In this document: piece by piece, positions 47,991-55,780 of the stretch
Layout: each line of letters starts with the position of its first letter
How positions within the stretch are numbered: position 1 is the stretch's first letter
Source of the DNA: UBA6168 sp964508135
GTDB taxonomy: Bacteria > Bacteroidota > Bacteroidia > Chitinophagales > Saprospiraceae
Direction of reading: 5' to 3'
NCBI GenBank assembly: GCA_964508135.1
Contig: CAZDSU010000010.1
Location: forward strand, 53,590-117,589
Length of the DNA: 64,000 nt
Notes under the pieces: model-generated
Databases searched by the model: none
Told to the model about the DNA's origin: nothing
What the model saw: only the letters and a program-made list of their open reading frames with translations
Translations under genes and position numbers: made by a program

Positions 47991-49232
47991 ATGCTCAACG
48001 GCTTTAAAATACTGACAGTTACGCATCGCCAAACTTCGTTGCAGCACATCGAAAAATTCGTTGTGTTGCATTCGGATGAGGCAACCCTTCGGGAAAGACT
48101 GGAGGCGTTGAAAGCCGAATTTGGCCTCGCCGAAATGATGTACTTGGCCACTTGCAACCGGGTCATGTTCCTTTTTTATAGCGAAACCGCTACTCCGCCC
48201 AACTTCCAATCGAATTTTTTTCAACACATCAATCCGGGCCTCAGCGAGCATTTCATTGCCGAGAACGTGAACTTGTACGAAGGTCGGGATGCTGCTGAAC
48301 ACCTTTACCAAGTGGCCTCCTCCATTGACAGCCTCGTGGTGGGCGAGCGGGAAATCCTGCGCCAACTTCGGGAAGCCTACGACCGCTGCCAGCAGTGGAG
48401 CCTCACCGCCGACCACCTGCGCATCGCTATGCAGGGAGCCGTGGTAGCGGCCAAGGAGGTTTACACCGAGACCCGCCTCGGCGACAAGCCCGTGTCCGTT
48501 GTATCGCTGGCCATTCGGGAACTGCTCAAGACCAAACTGCCCAAGACCGCACGCATCCTGATGGTAGGTGCCGGTCAGACCAATATTTTGGTCGCCAAAT
48601 TTTTGGCCAAAAATGGCTTTCAAAATGTGGCCGCTTTTAACCGCACCTTGGAGCGGGCACAGCACATCGCCACCTCGCTGAATGGCCGTGCGTTTGGTTT
48701 CGACAAGTTGGCCGACTACCGAGAAGGCTTCGATTGCCTCATCGTATGCACGGGTGCTACAAAGGCCATCATTGATAACGAACTTTATATCAATTTGTTA
48801 GCTGGCGAAACTGGGCAAAAAGTCATCATTGACCTCTCCGTGCCGAACAACGTGTGCAAGGAGGTCGTAGCAAACCACAACGTTCATTTTATCGAAATAG
48901 AAGGTCTTCGGGCACTAGCACAGGAGAACCGCTCCTTCCGGGAACAGGAGGTCACCGTGGCCATTGAACTGCTCGACCTGCACATTGCCGAATTCGTGGC
49001 AGCCGTGCGCAACCGCCGCATCGAACGGGCACTGCACCAAGTGCCAGCCGAGATGAAGGCTGTGAAAGAGTACGCAATGAACAAAGTTTTCAAGAAAGAA
49101 ATTGATGTGCTCGACGACAGCGCCCGCGAACTACTGGAGCGCATGATGGACTTTATGGAGAAAAAATGCACGGGCATTCCCATCAAAGTTGCCAAAGAAG
49201 CCCTCGCTGAACCTACCAGCGTTTTTGCGTGA
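47991..49232 (+). CDS. hemA: Glutamyl-tRNA reductase
   Basis: A 413-residue enzyme reducing glutamyl-tRNA to glutamate-1-semialdehyde, the first step of C5 haem synthesis. The nucleophilic Cys55 is in YLATCNRVMFLF. ASSIDSLVVGEREILRQLRE and VLTV-THR (N terminus) are family signatures; the NADPH-binding core begins with ILMVGAGQTNILVAKFL. The C-terminal dimerisation helix is present. Other haem genes are not in the window. Confidence 0.96.
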   Translation: MLNGFKILTVTHRQTSLQHIEKFVVLHSDEATLRERLEALKAEFGLAEMMYLATCNRVMFLFYSETATPPNFQSNFFQHINPGLSEHFIAENVNLYEGRDAAEHLYQVASSIDSLVVGEREILRQLREAYDRCQQWSLTADHLRIAMQGAVVAAKEVYTETRLGDKPVSVVSLAIRELLKTKLPKTARILMVGAGQTNILVAKFLAKNGFQNVAAFNRTLERAQHIATSLNGRAFGFDKLADYREGFDCLIVCTGATKAIIDNELYINLLAGETGQKVIIDLSVPNNVCKEVVANHNVHFIEIEGLRALAQENRSFREQEVTVAIELLDLHIAEFVAAVRNRRIERALHQVPAEMKAVKEYAMNKVFKKEIDVLDDSARELLERMMDFMEKKCTGIPIKVAKEALAEPTSVFA

Positions 49233-49319
49233 GCAAAAAACAATCTCGTCCAATCGGAATTTGTAATTTCATCCCGTCAAAGGACTTTTCCATCTATTTT
49301 ATCAATACAAAAACAGGAA

Positions 49320-49661
49320 ATGGGTAAAAAATTGCAGCCCAAAGAATTGGAAAGCATCATCGCCGTGTTGCCTGCGAAGGAGCAGGCCAAGCTGAGGGAG
49401 CAAGACATCAGCCCCGATTGGCTGCGGGAACAAATCGAGCAGTGCAGGTACTTGATGACACGGGACAAATGGGTTGGGCCGATATGGTTCGTGGCCTATT
49501 CCGTGTCGCTGTTCAAGACCGGGTTCAGTTCGCTAACCGTTACGATTTTTTTGATTGGGATGTCGTATTTCATTTACACCATCCTGAAAACTGGCTCGTT
49601 CGGCCTCAACAAAAAGCGGGTGCAGGTGTTCGAGCAGTTGCTAGAAGCGATTGAGAAATAA
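49320..49661 (+). CDS. Hypothetical protein with two membrane helices
   Basis: A 113-residue protein of no family I recognise. The N-terminal 45 residues are charged and helical (KELESIIAVLPAKEQAKLRE); two hydrophobic segments follow (WVGPIWFVAYSVSLFK and SSLTVTIFLIGMSYFIYTIL), then a basic/acidic tail (NKKRVQVFEQLLEAIEK). It is followed on the same strand after 18 bases by a DUF1232 membrane protein, so the two may be cotranscribed. It could be a small membrane regulator. Confidence 0.6.
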   Translation: MGKKLQPKELESIIAVLPAKEQAKLREQDISPDWLREQIEQCRYLMTRDKWVGPIWFVAYSVSLFKTGFSSLTVTIFLIGMSYFIYTILKTGSFGLNKKRVQVFEQLLEAIEK

Positions 49662-49679
49662 GCGTAAACTTCATTTTTA

Positions 49680-50066
49680 ATGAAAAATCCTTTTGAAAAA
49701 TATGCCAACTTGTTCTCCGAGAACCGGCTGATGAAAAAAATCCAGGCCTTCGCCAAGCAGGCGGGACTGAAGGTGGTGTACAGTGTGCTGTTGATGTACT
49801 ATGCCTATCGGCGGAGCGATACGCCGATTTGGGCTAAACGAATTATCCTCGGGGTGCTGGGCTATTTCATCTCGCCCATTGACCTGCTGCCCGACCTTTC
49901 GCCCATCATCGGCTACACGGACGACCTTGGCGTGTTGAGCTTCGGCTTGGTGACCATCGCTGCCTACGTGAACGACGAGGTGCGCATCAAGGCTCGACAA
50001 AAGCTGCGGGGTTGGTTCGGGGACTTCAACGTTGAGGAGTTGAGCGAGGTGGACAAACATCTGTGA
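49680..50066 (+). CDS. YkvA-type DUF1232 membrane protein
   Basis: A 128-residue protein with the DUF1232 core KRIILGVLGYFISPIDLLPD then LSPIIGYTDDLGVLSFGL, a re-entrant-looking membrane segment with invariant Pro-Ile-Asp-Leu-Leu-Pro-Asp. The N-terminal part is amphipathic (KIQAFAKQAGLKVVYSVLLM). The role of this family is unknown. It converges on the atpDC operon. Confidence 0.85.
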   Translation: MKNPFEKYANLFSENRLMKKIQAFAKQAGLKVVYSVLLMYYAYRRSDTPIWAKRIILGVLGYFISPIDLLPDLSPIIGYTDDLGVLSFGLVTIAAYVNDEVRIKARQKLRGWFGDFNVEELSEVDKHL

Positions 50067-50102
50067 GTGGAAAGGTTCTAGGCCAATGTCGGCGAGGTTT
50101 TC

Positions 50103-50141
50103 CCTAAAAAGAAAAAGGGAGAAGCAACTGACCTCTCCCTT
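50103..50141 (-). terminator. Intrinsic terminator of atpDC
   Basis: AAGGGAGA (50115-50122) pairs with TCTCCCTT (50134-50141); the A-rich stretch at 50105-50116 gives a U tract on the minus strand. It lies 27 bases past the atpC stop. Confidence 0.75.
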
Positions 50142-50167
50142 AAACAACAGCGAAATAAAAATAAAAA

Positions 50168-50473
50168 CTATTTCTTCAGACCCCTCGCCAAGAGGGATAC
50201 TTCATTGTTCAACACTTCGATAAAACCACCCCCAATCTGAAATGTGAGGGTCATGCCTGGCTGTGTTCCCGTCATGATGGTGCTGGTCGCTTCGTCATAG
50301 AAACGGTGTTCACCACCCGAGGTCACCAGTGTTACCGTACCTTTCTCAAGGGATGAAACGATGGGAGCGTGGTTCTTCAACACCTGAAATTCTCCCAGCG
50401 AACCCGGCACTTTCACCGACACCACAGCGCCGTGGAAAATCTCTTTATCGGGGGTCAAGATAGTAATATTCAT
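50168..50473 (-). CDS. atpC: F-type ATP synthase epsilon subunit, short form
   Basis: A 101-residue epsilon subunit. The start at 50473 (MNITILTPDKEIFHGAVVSV) matches the family; the upstream open frame is encoded by a repeat element. SLGEFQVLKNHAPIVSSLEKGTV is the conserved beta-sandwich core. E. coli epsilon is about 139 residues; this one ends after the sandwich, so the C-terminal helical hairpin that inhibits ATP hydrolysis is missing. It is cotranscribed after atpD. Confidence 0.94.
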   Translation of the reverse strand: MNITILTPDKEIFHGAVVSVKVPGSLGEFQVLKNHAPIVSSLEKGTVTLVTSGGEHRFYDEATSTIMTGTQPGMTLTFQIGGGFIEVLNNEVSLLARGLKK

Positions 50474-50479
50474 CGTACT

Positions 50480-50551
50480 AACTGTGAATTGTGAACTGTG
50501 AATGATGAACGGGCATTTGTTCACCGTTCACCATTCACAGCTTACCGTTAA
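50480..50551. repeat. Tandem-word hairpin (GTGAATT/GTGAACT) between atpD and atpC
   Basis: The left arm ACTGTGAATTGTGAACTGTG and following (50480-50510) and the right arm TTCACCGTTCACCATTCACA and following (50520-50551) are near complements with a short loop. The right end abuts the atpD stop codon at 50552. It is the equivalent, in the second atp operon, of the elements in atpBEFHAG. Confidence 0.9.
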
Positions 50552-52063
50552 TTATTTCGTTTCTGCCAGCAGTTTCTTGCCAGCCTCGATTACGTCGTCA
50601 ATAGAACCTTTCAACATGAACGCAGCCTCTGGGTACTGGTCCACCTCACCGTCCATTATCATGTTGAATCCACGGATGGTCTCTTCAATCGGAACCAACA
50701 CGCCCTTTGTACCAGTAAACTGCTCGGCCACGTGGAACGGCTGGGAAAGGAAGCGCTGTACTCGGCGGGCACGGTGGACCACGAGTTTGTCCTCCTCCGA
50801 AAGCTCGTCCATACCAAGGATGGCGATGATGTCGAGCAATTCGTTGTAGCGCTGGAGGGTGAGCTTCACCTTCTGGGCGCAATTATAGTGCTCGGCACCG
50901 ATGATAAGTGGGTCGAGGATACGGCTGGTAGAGTCTAGGGGATCCACCGACGGGTAGATACCAAGCGACGCAATCTTCCGGCTCAATACCGTGGTGGCGT
51001 CCAAGTGGGCGAAAGTCGTAGCTGGAGCGGGGTCGGTCAAGTCGTCTGCAGGTACGTAAACGGCCTGCACCGAGGTGATGGAACCACGCTTGGTAGATGT
51101 GATGCGCTCCTGCATCAGACCCATCTCCGTAGCTAGCGTCGGCTGGTAACCCACTGCTGATGGCATACGGCCAAGGAGGGCCGACATTTCAGAACCCGCC
51201 TGCGTAAAGCGGAAGATATTGTCAATAAAGAAAAGGATGTCACGGCCACCGGTCGGGTCGTTGAGGTCGCCGTCACGGTAGTATTCGGCGACAGTCAGGC
51301 CAGAGAGTGCCACACGGGCACGTGCTCCAGGAGGCTCGTTCATTTGACCAAACACGAAGGTCGCCTTGGAATTTTTGAGGCTTTCCATGTCCACTTTCGA
51401 GAGGTCCCAGCCGCCTTCTTCCATGGAGTGCATGAACTCCTTACCGTAGTCAATGATGCCGGATTCGAGCATCTCCCGCATGAGGTCGTTGCCCTCGCGG
51501 GTACGCTCGCCCACACCTGCAAACACGGAGATACCTTCGTAAGCTTTGGCAATATTGTTGATCAACTCCTGAATCAATACCGTTTTGCCCACACCTGCAC
51601 CTCCAAAGAGGCCGATCTTGCCGCCCTTCATGTATGGCTCGATGAGGTCAATCACCTTAATGCCGGTGTAAAGCACTTCTTTTTCAACAGAAAGCTCTTC
51701 GTAAGTCGGCGGGCGGCGGTGTATCGGGTATTGTTTTTCACGGGATACCGGGCCGATACCGTCAATGGCCTCGCCCACCACGTTGAACAGGCGGCCCTTG
51801 ATTGCCTCGCCTACTGGCATGGAGATGGGAATGCCCGTGTCAACGACTTCCATGCCACGGGTCAGACCGTCGGTGGAGTCCATGGCGATGGTGCGGACGC
51901 TGTCCTCGCCGAGGTGGCGCTGTGCTTCGAGCACGAGCACTTCGCCGTTGTGGCGGCACACTTCGAGGGCGCTGAGGATTTCAGGGAGCTTGGAGTTTTC
52001 GCCAGAGAAGCTCACGTCAACTACCGCCCCGATGATTTGCTTAATATGGCCGATATTCTTCAT
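50552..52063 (-). CDS. atpD: F-type ATP synthase beta subunit
   Basis: A 503-residue catalytic beta subunit. The Walker A motif GGAGVGKTVLIQELINNI is near residue 156; the catalytic-Glu region reads VFAGVGERTREGNDL; FFIDNIFRFTQAGSEMSALL and DPAPATTFAHLDATTVLSR are conserved. The operon atpD-atpC lies 28 kb from atpBEFHAG, a split common in Bacteroidota. Confidence 0.98.
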   Translation of the reverse strand: MKNIGHIKQIIGAVVDVSFSGENSKLPEILSALEVCRHNGEVLVLEAQRHLGEDSVRTIAMDSTDGLTRGMEVVDTGIPISMPVGEAIKGRLFNVVGEAIDGIGPVSREKQYPIHRRPPTYEELSVEKEVLYTGIKVIDLIEPYMKGGKIGLFGGAGVGKTVLIQELINNIAKAYEGISVFAGVGERTREGNDLMREMLESGIIDYGKEFMHSMEEGGWDLSKVDMESLKNSKATFVFGQMNEPPGARARVALSGLTVAEYYRDGDLNDPTGGRDILFFIDNIFRFTQAGSEMSALLGRMPSAVGYQPTLATEMGLMQERITSTKRGSITSVQAVYVPADDLTDPAPATTFAHLDATTVLSRKIASLGIYPSVDPLDSTSRILDPLIIGAEHYNCAQKVKLTLQRYNELLDIIAILGMDELSEEDKLVVHRARRVQRFLSQPFHVAEQFTGTKGVLVPIEETIRGFNMIMDGEVDQYPEAAFMLKGSIDDVIEAGKKLLAETK

Positions 52064-52137
52064 AAAAAAACTTAGATTTTTAGTTTTTCAGGTGAGAATT
52101 TTCCGCTTGCTGGGCAACCCCCTCCCGAAAATCGGCG

Positions 52138-52167
52138 CAAAGATACACTTTCGGGGTAGTTTGCAAA
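52138..52167 (-). promoter_or_regulatory. Promoter of atpDC
   Basis: On the minus strand: TTTG (52167-52164), 18 bases, then TATCTTTG (52145-52138), a full -7 consensus match, 75 bases upstream of the atpD start. The layout is the same as that of the atpBEFHAG promoter. Confidence 0.65.
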
Positions 52168-52305
52168 CTCTGGCGGTAGGAAAAAGAAAAAGTTGGGAAG
52201 ATTTTGAAGGCAGGACTTGGCACAAATTCTTGGGCACAATTTGCGGAGCAACCAAAAAGCAAAGCGTCGGAATTGAAAAGCACCCAATTCCGACACTTTT
52301 GAGTA

Positions 52306-54300
52306 TTAGAACCCAATCACTACCCGCTTCGAACACCGCAGGTAGTCGTTCCAAAAATGCAGGAAATAAATGCCTGCCGTTAATCCGTTCAAATCTACCG
52401 TTCCTTGGCCATTTTGAATGGAGGCGCTTCGCTGTAGCCGGCCATTTATGTCAAAGAGTGCAACTTGCACGGGCAGCCGCAACTCGTCCATTACTTCCAC
52501 TTCGATTTTTCTTTCGGAAAAATTGCGGCGCAGCCGTAGCCAATCCGCTGATGAAACCAACTGTACGGCGACGGTCTTCAGGTATTCCCGGCTACCATCA
52601 TTGTTGAGTAGGACGAGGCGGTAGTAATGCGTTCCGCTTGGCACTTTTTCATCTTGAAGCTGATAATGGATGGCATGGTACTCGTTTTTTGCCGCAAGGC
52701 GGCCAATGGTTTCAAAATCATGGCCATCCTCGCTGCGTTCAATGAGGAAAGCCTCGCTGGCAACGGTGTTTTCAGCCGTCCAGCGTAGCAGGACTTTGTG
52801 CTCGGCAGCAATCGGAATTGCTTGAAAATCAACCAGTTCCGTGGCTAAGGTCGTGATCCCGCTCACGAGGCTTTCGGCGAGTTGGTTGAGGTAACATTCC
52901 AAATTGGTGTAGCCAGCAATGCCCGTCAGCACGACCGAAAGCTGTGTGCCATTATGGTCTTGTACGTTCGGGTCAAGGCCGTAGGAGGCGTAAAGGTTTT
53001 CCCACGCATCGGGCATGCCGTCGTTGTCGGTATCGGTAGGCGCAGCGGGTTGGCCGCCGAAATCGAGCAGGAATGCGTCGTGGTAGTAGTCCTCCCCATC
53101 CACGGGGTTTGGGTCAATGTTGATGCTGTTGATGAACTTCAAAAGGCGGCGGTTCATACTGTCCCGACCCATGCTGCTGTGGCCGTTGAACGCCCCTACA
53201 TTGGTATAAATATGGCTCGCCAAGCTGCCGGAAGGCGTGTAGGATATGCTCGGATAATTAAAACGGGCATTGCGAAGCGTGGCATTTCCATTGTCGGTAT
53301 TGGGGTTATACAGGTTGAAATCGTTGCAGCAATAAAAAAGCTCATAATCGGAATAGCTGGGGTAAAGATTCATGGTGTTGTCGTCGGCAAACAGCTCGTT
53401 GCCGCTGTGGCCGAGCATGGGGTGGTTGAACATGGGGCCGCCGTAATTCGGCCTCGCCACGCAGCGGTTGCCAATGAAATTTGGCTCCATTAAAAACTCG
53501 TCCAACGGCTCGTAATAGATTTGGATGGGCATGTCCCAGAGCAGGTTGTTGGAGAATTCAAATCGGAACGGGTGGGCGAGGCAGTCCGCATCGCCGGGGC
53601 TTTCGGCGCTCGGTTCACAGGAGATTTCAGGCATACGGCCACCGATACGGTTCCAGGCATTGTGGTGGATGCTCACGTCGTCCTTCGGGTGGTCGGTGGT
53701 GGAGTAGTTCATCAACATGCCGCCGAGGTAGTAGTGTCCGCCGAGCGTCTCCGCCAACATGCAGTTGGAGATGGTGATGTTCGAGCTACGGGAAAGCTGG
53801 ATGCACTCGTCAATGGCATTGGCGAAGGAGCAATGGTCAACGACGATGTTCCGAGCGCCATCGAGCCGCAGGGCGTCATCCAAGACCCAACCGTTGCCGG
53901 GGCGCACGTCCTCCGTGTTTGGGCGGGAGTTCAGGTGCCGGATGATGACGTTTTGCGCCAGCCCGGAAGGCTCGTAGTAGTCGTCGAGGAGGATGCCCCG
54001 CACCGTGATGCCGCCCGGTGAGGTTTGCCCGGCGATGTAGCAGTTGCCCCACTCTATTTCCGCCGCACAGTCAATGATGCCGCTGACCTTGAACAGGATG
54101 TACTTCGCCCCCGACTGGCTGAGGCCAAAGTTCAGGGAGCCGGGGCCCGTGCAATTCAGGTTGGTGACATAATAAACGGTGCCGCCCCGACCGCCTGTGG
54201 TCGTCGTCGTCCCGAAACCCTCTGCACCGGGGAAGGCGGGGATTTGCGCAGCGCAAAAGGAAAAAGCAAAAAGTGCAAAAACAATTGTGGTGAACTTCAT
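52306..54300 (-). CDS. T9SS-secreted pectate-lyase-like (right-handed beta-helix) protein
   Basis: A 664-residue secreted protein. The start at 54300 gives signal peptide MKFTTIVFALFAFSFCAAQ. Residues about 20-390 resemble polysaccharide lyase family 1: FPGAEGFGTTTTTGGRGGTV, YVTNLNCTGPGSL, VIIRHLNSRP, VVDHCSFANAIDECIQLSRS and SIHHNAWNRIGGRMPEI. An EF-hand/thrombospondin-3-like calcium segment (DTDNDGMPDAWENLYASYGL) follows at about 440. The last 90 residues are a T9SS sorting domain (VALFDINGRLQRSASIQNGQ). It should act on pectin-like polysaccharide outside the cell; catalytic Arg/Lys were not verified. Its neighbour is a CBM9-like transmembrane regulator. Confidence 0.87.
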   Translation of the reverse strand: MKFTTIVFALFAFSFCAAQIPAFPGAEGFGTTTTTGGRGGTVYYVTNLNCTGPGSLNFGLSQSGAKYILFKVSGIIDCAAEIEWGNCYIAGQTSPGGITVRGILLDDYYEPSGLAQNVIIRHLNSRPNTEDVRPGNGWVLDDALRLDGARNIVVDHCSFANAIDECIQLSRSSNITISNCMLAETLGGHYYLGGMLMNYSTTDHPKDDVSIHHNAWNRIGGRMPEISCEPSAESPGDADCLAHPFRFEFSNNLLWDMPIQIYYEPLDEFLMEPNFIGNRCVARPNYGGPMFNHPMLGHSGNELFADDNTMNLYPSYSDYELFYCCNDFNLYNPNTDNGNATLRNARFNYPSISYTPSGSLASHIYTNVGAFNGHSSMGRDSMNRRLLKFINSINIDPNPVDGEDYYHDAFLLDFGGQPAAPTDTDNDGMPDAWENLYASYGLDPNVQDHNGTQLSVVLTGIAGYTNLECYLNQLAESLVSGITTLATELVDFQAIPIAAEHKVLLRWTAENTVASEAFLIERSEDGHDFETIGRLAAKNEYHAIHYQLQDEKVPSGTHYYRLVLLNNDGSREYLKTVAVQLVSSADWLRLRRNFSERKIEVEVMDELRLPVQVALFDINGRLQRSASIQNGQGTVDLNGLTAGIYFLHFWNDYLRCSKRVVIGF

Positions 54301-54405
54301 GAGCAGGTTTTTTTGTGGACAAAGCACGGCGAAATAGCATTTGAACACAGGGAATTTTGCGCCAAAAACGGGTAAAAAGGCGCAGAAGGGGAGAATTTGA
54401 AAAAA

Positions 54406-55683
54406 TCAGGAAATTTGAAACTCCTTCGGCGACCTACCAAAATACTTCTTGAACACTTTGGAAAAATACGCCGGGTCGGTGAAGCCAATGCTCCACGCCA
54501 CTTCCGATACATTTGATTTGCCTTCCCGCAGCAGCAGCGCCGCCTGTTCCATTTTCAGCATGATGATAAAATGGTGCGGCGAGGTGTCCAGTTCTTCCCG
54601 GAAGGTGCGCTGCAACTGGCGCAGGCTGACGTTGGCCACCGAGGCGAGGTCTTCAGGGCGCAGGTCGTCGTGCATCCGCTCCAAAACGATGGCCCGCAGC
54701 CGGTCAAAAAGTTCGGCGTTTGGCAAACGGGGGCGCTCCATTTCCGGTTCGGCGGCCCAGTTCCCAGCAGGGGTTTGCGCTACCTCCGCTTGACGGGGCA
54801 TGTTGCGCAAGCGCCGAATCAAATGGTATTGCCGCAAGGCAACAAGGAGCGCCAGCAGCACCGCCAGCCCCAGCAGCACGAAGCCTTTTTTGCCCGAAAA
54901 ACGCCACGCCTTGGTGAGCGTGTCGGGTTCGCCCGTCAGGCGGCAGACCCGCCAGCGGGGCGGGAAGCCAAAGGTGGTATCGCCCTGCCAACTCGCATAG
55001 CTGAACGGCACAATCACGTCGTCTTCGTCAAAATCTTCGAGCCTCACTTGTGCGTCCATGTCGTTAAGGCAGAAGTCGAGGCGGAAGGTGGTGCCCCGCT
55101 GCGCATGGATACCTAGTGCGGCCCAGGGCAGCGCAAACTCCAACGTCCAGCCACCGTCCACGTCGCTTTCGTCGTTCAGGCTGCCCTGCAATTTTGTTTT
55201 GAAATCGAATGCAATGGTGGCCAATCCGGTATCCTTCGGCGCTTGGTATTCTTCCTGGATGAAATTTTTATCGCCTTTGAAGATGGCATAATCGCCGCCC
55301 ACGTCCATGATGAACTGGTAGTCGTTCACGTCCATGTGCTCCCGGCTGTCGGCCAGCGGGTCGAGGTAAATCTCGACCGCATCGCCGAGGTGGAGGGTGG
55401 GATTGTTGGTGCCGATGCGCAATTTCACGAGCTGCTTGTCCGAGATTTCGGCGATGCCAAACAGGAACTGCTCGTCCCAGGCCAGCCGCAGCGCCACCCG
55501 GTTGCTGTCGGCGGTACGGATATTTTTTACGGAGAAAAACAGGGGGCCGGCGCTCCAGTCGTCTGGTTGGCCGTCAATGGTGATGGATTGCGAAGCAAAA
55601 GGAATGGCCAGCATGTGTTGAGCGAGGCAGCAAGTAGCTGCAAGCTGTATTGCGGAGCAAATAATGGCTAATCGGAAAAGCAT
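54406..55683 (-). CDS. Transmembrane one-component regulator: CBM9-like sensor plus AraC HTH
   Basis: A 425-residue protein joining three parts. First, a signal-peptide-like N terminus and a periplasmic CBM9-like domain (about 25-250; SITIDGQPDDWSAGPLFFSV, VEIYLDPLADSREHMDVNDY, WTLEFALPWAALG). Second, one membrane helix at about 275-295 (FVLLGLAVLLALLVALRQYH). Third, a cytoplasmic AraC/XylS HTH at about 325-425 (LASVANVSLRQLQRTFREEL, then WSIGFTDPAYFSKVFKKYFG with the family signature). It should bind a carbohydrate or similar ligand outside and control transcription directly (inference). A TATTTTCG box lies at 55708-55701. It sits between pectate-lyase-like and TonB-receptor genes on the same strand. 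Confidence 0.85.
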   Translation of the reverse strand: MLFRLAIICSAIQLAATCCLAQHMLAIPFASQSITIDGQPDDWSAGPLFFSVKNIRTADSNRVALRLAWDEQFLFGIAEISDKQLVKLRIGTNNPTLHLGDAVEIYLDPLADSREHMDVNDYQFIMDVGGDYAIFKGDKNFIQEEYQAPKDTGLATIAFDFKTKLQGSLNDESDVDGGWTLEFALPWAALGIHAQRGTTFRLDFCLNDMDAQVRLEDFDEDDVIVPFSYASWQGDTTFGFPPRWRVCRLTGEPDTLTKAWRFSGKKGFVLLGLAVLLALLVALRQYHLIRRLRNMPRQAEVAQTPAGNWAAEPEMERPRLPNAELFDRLRAIVLERMHDDLRPEDLASVANVSLRQLQRTFREELDTSPHHFIIMLKMEQAALLLREGKSNVSEVAWSIGFTDPAYFSKVFKKYFGRSPKEFQIS

Positions 55684-55723
55684 GAAGGTGGTTTATGGGG
55701 CGAAAATAGGGCGGAATCACCAT

Positions 55724-55760
55724 AAAAAATGGCCGGGCGATTCGAAATCACCCGGCCATT
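55724..55760 (-). terminator. Intrinsic terminator of the TonB-receptor gene
   Basis: AATGGCCGGG (55728-55737) pairs with CCCGGCCATT (55751-55760); an A tract at 55724-55729 gives U residues on the minus strand. It lies 20 bases beyond the receptor stop. Confidence 0.88.
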
Positions 55761-55780
55761 CGGTACTCTGTATGGCGGCA

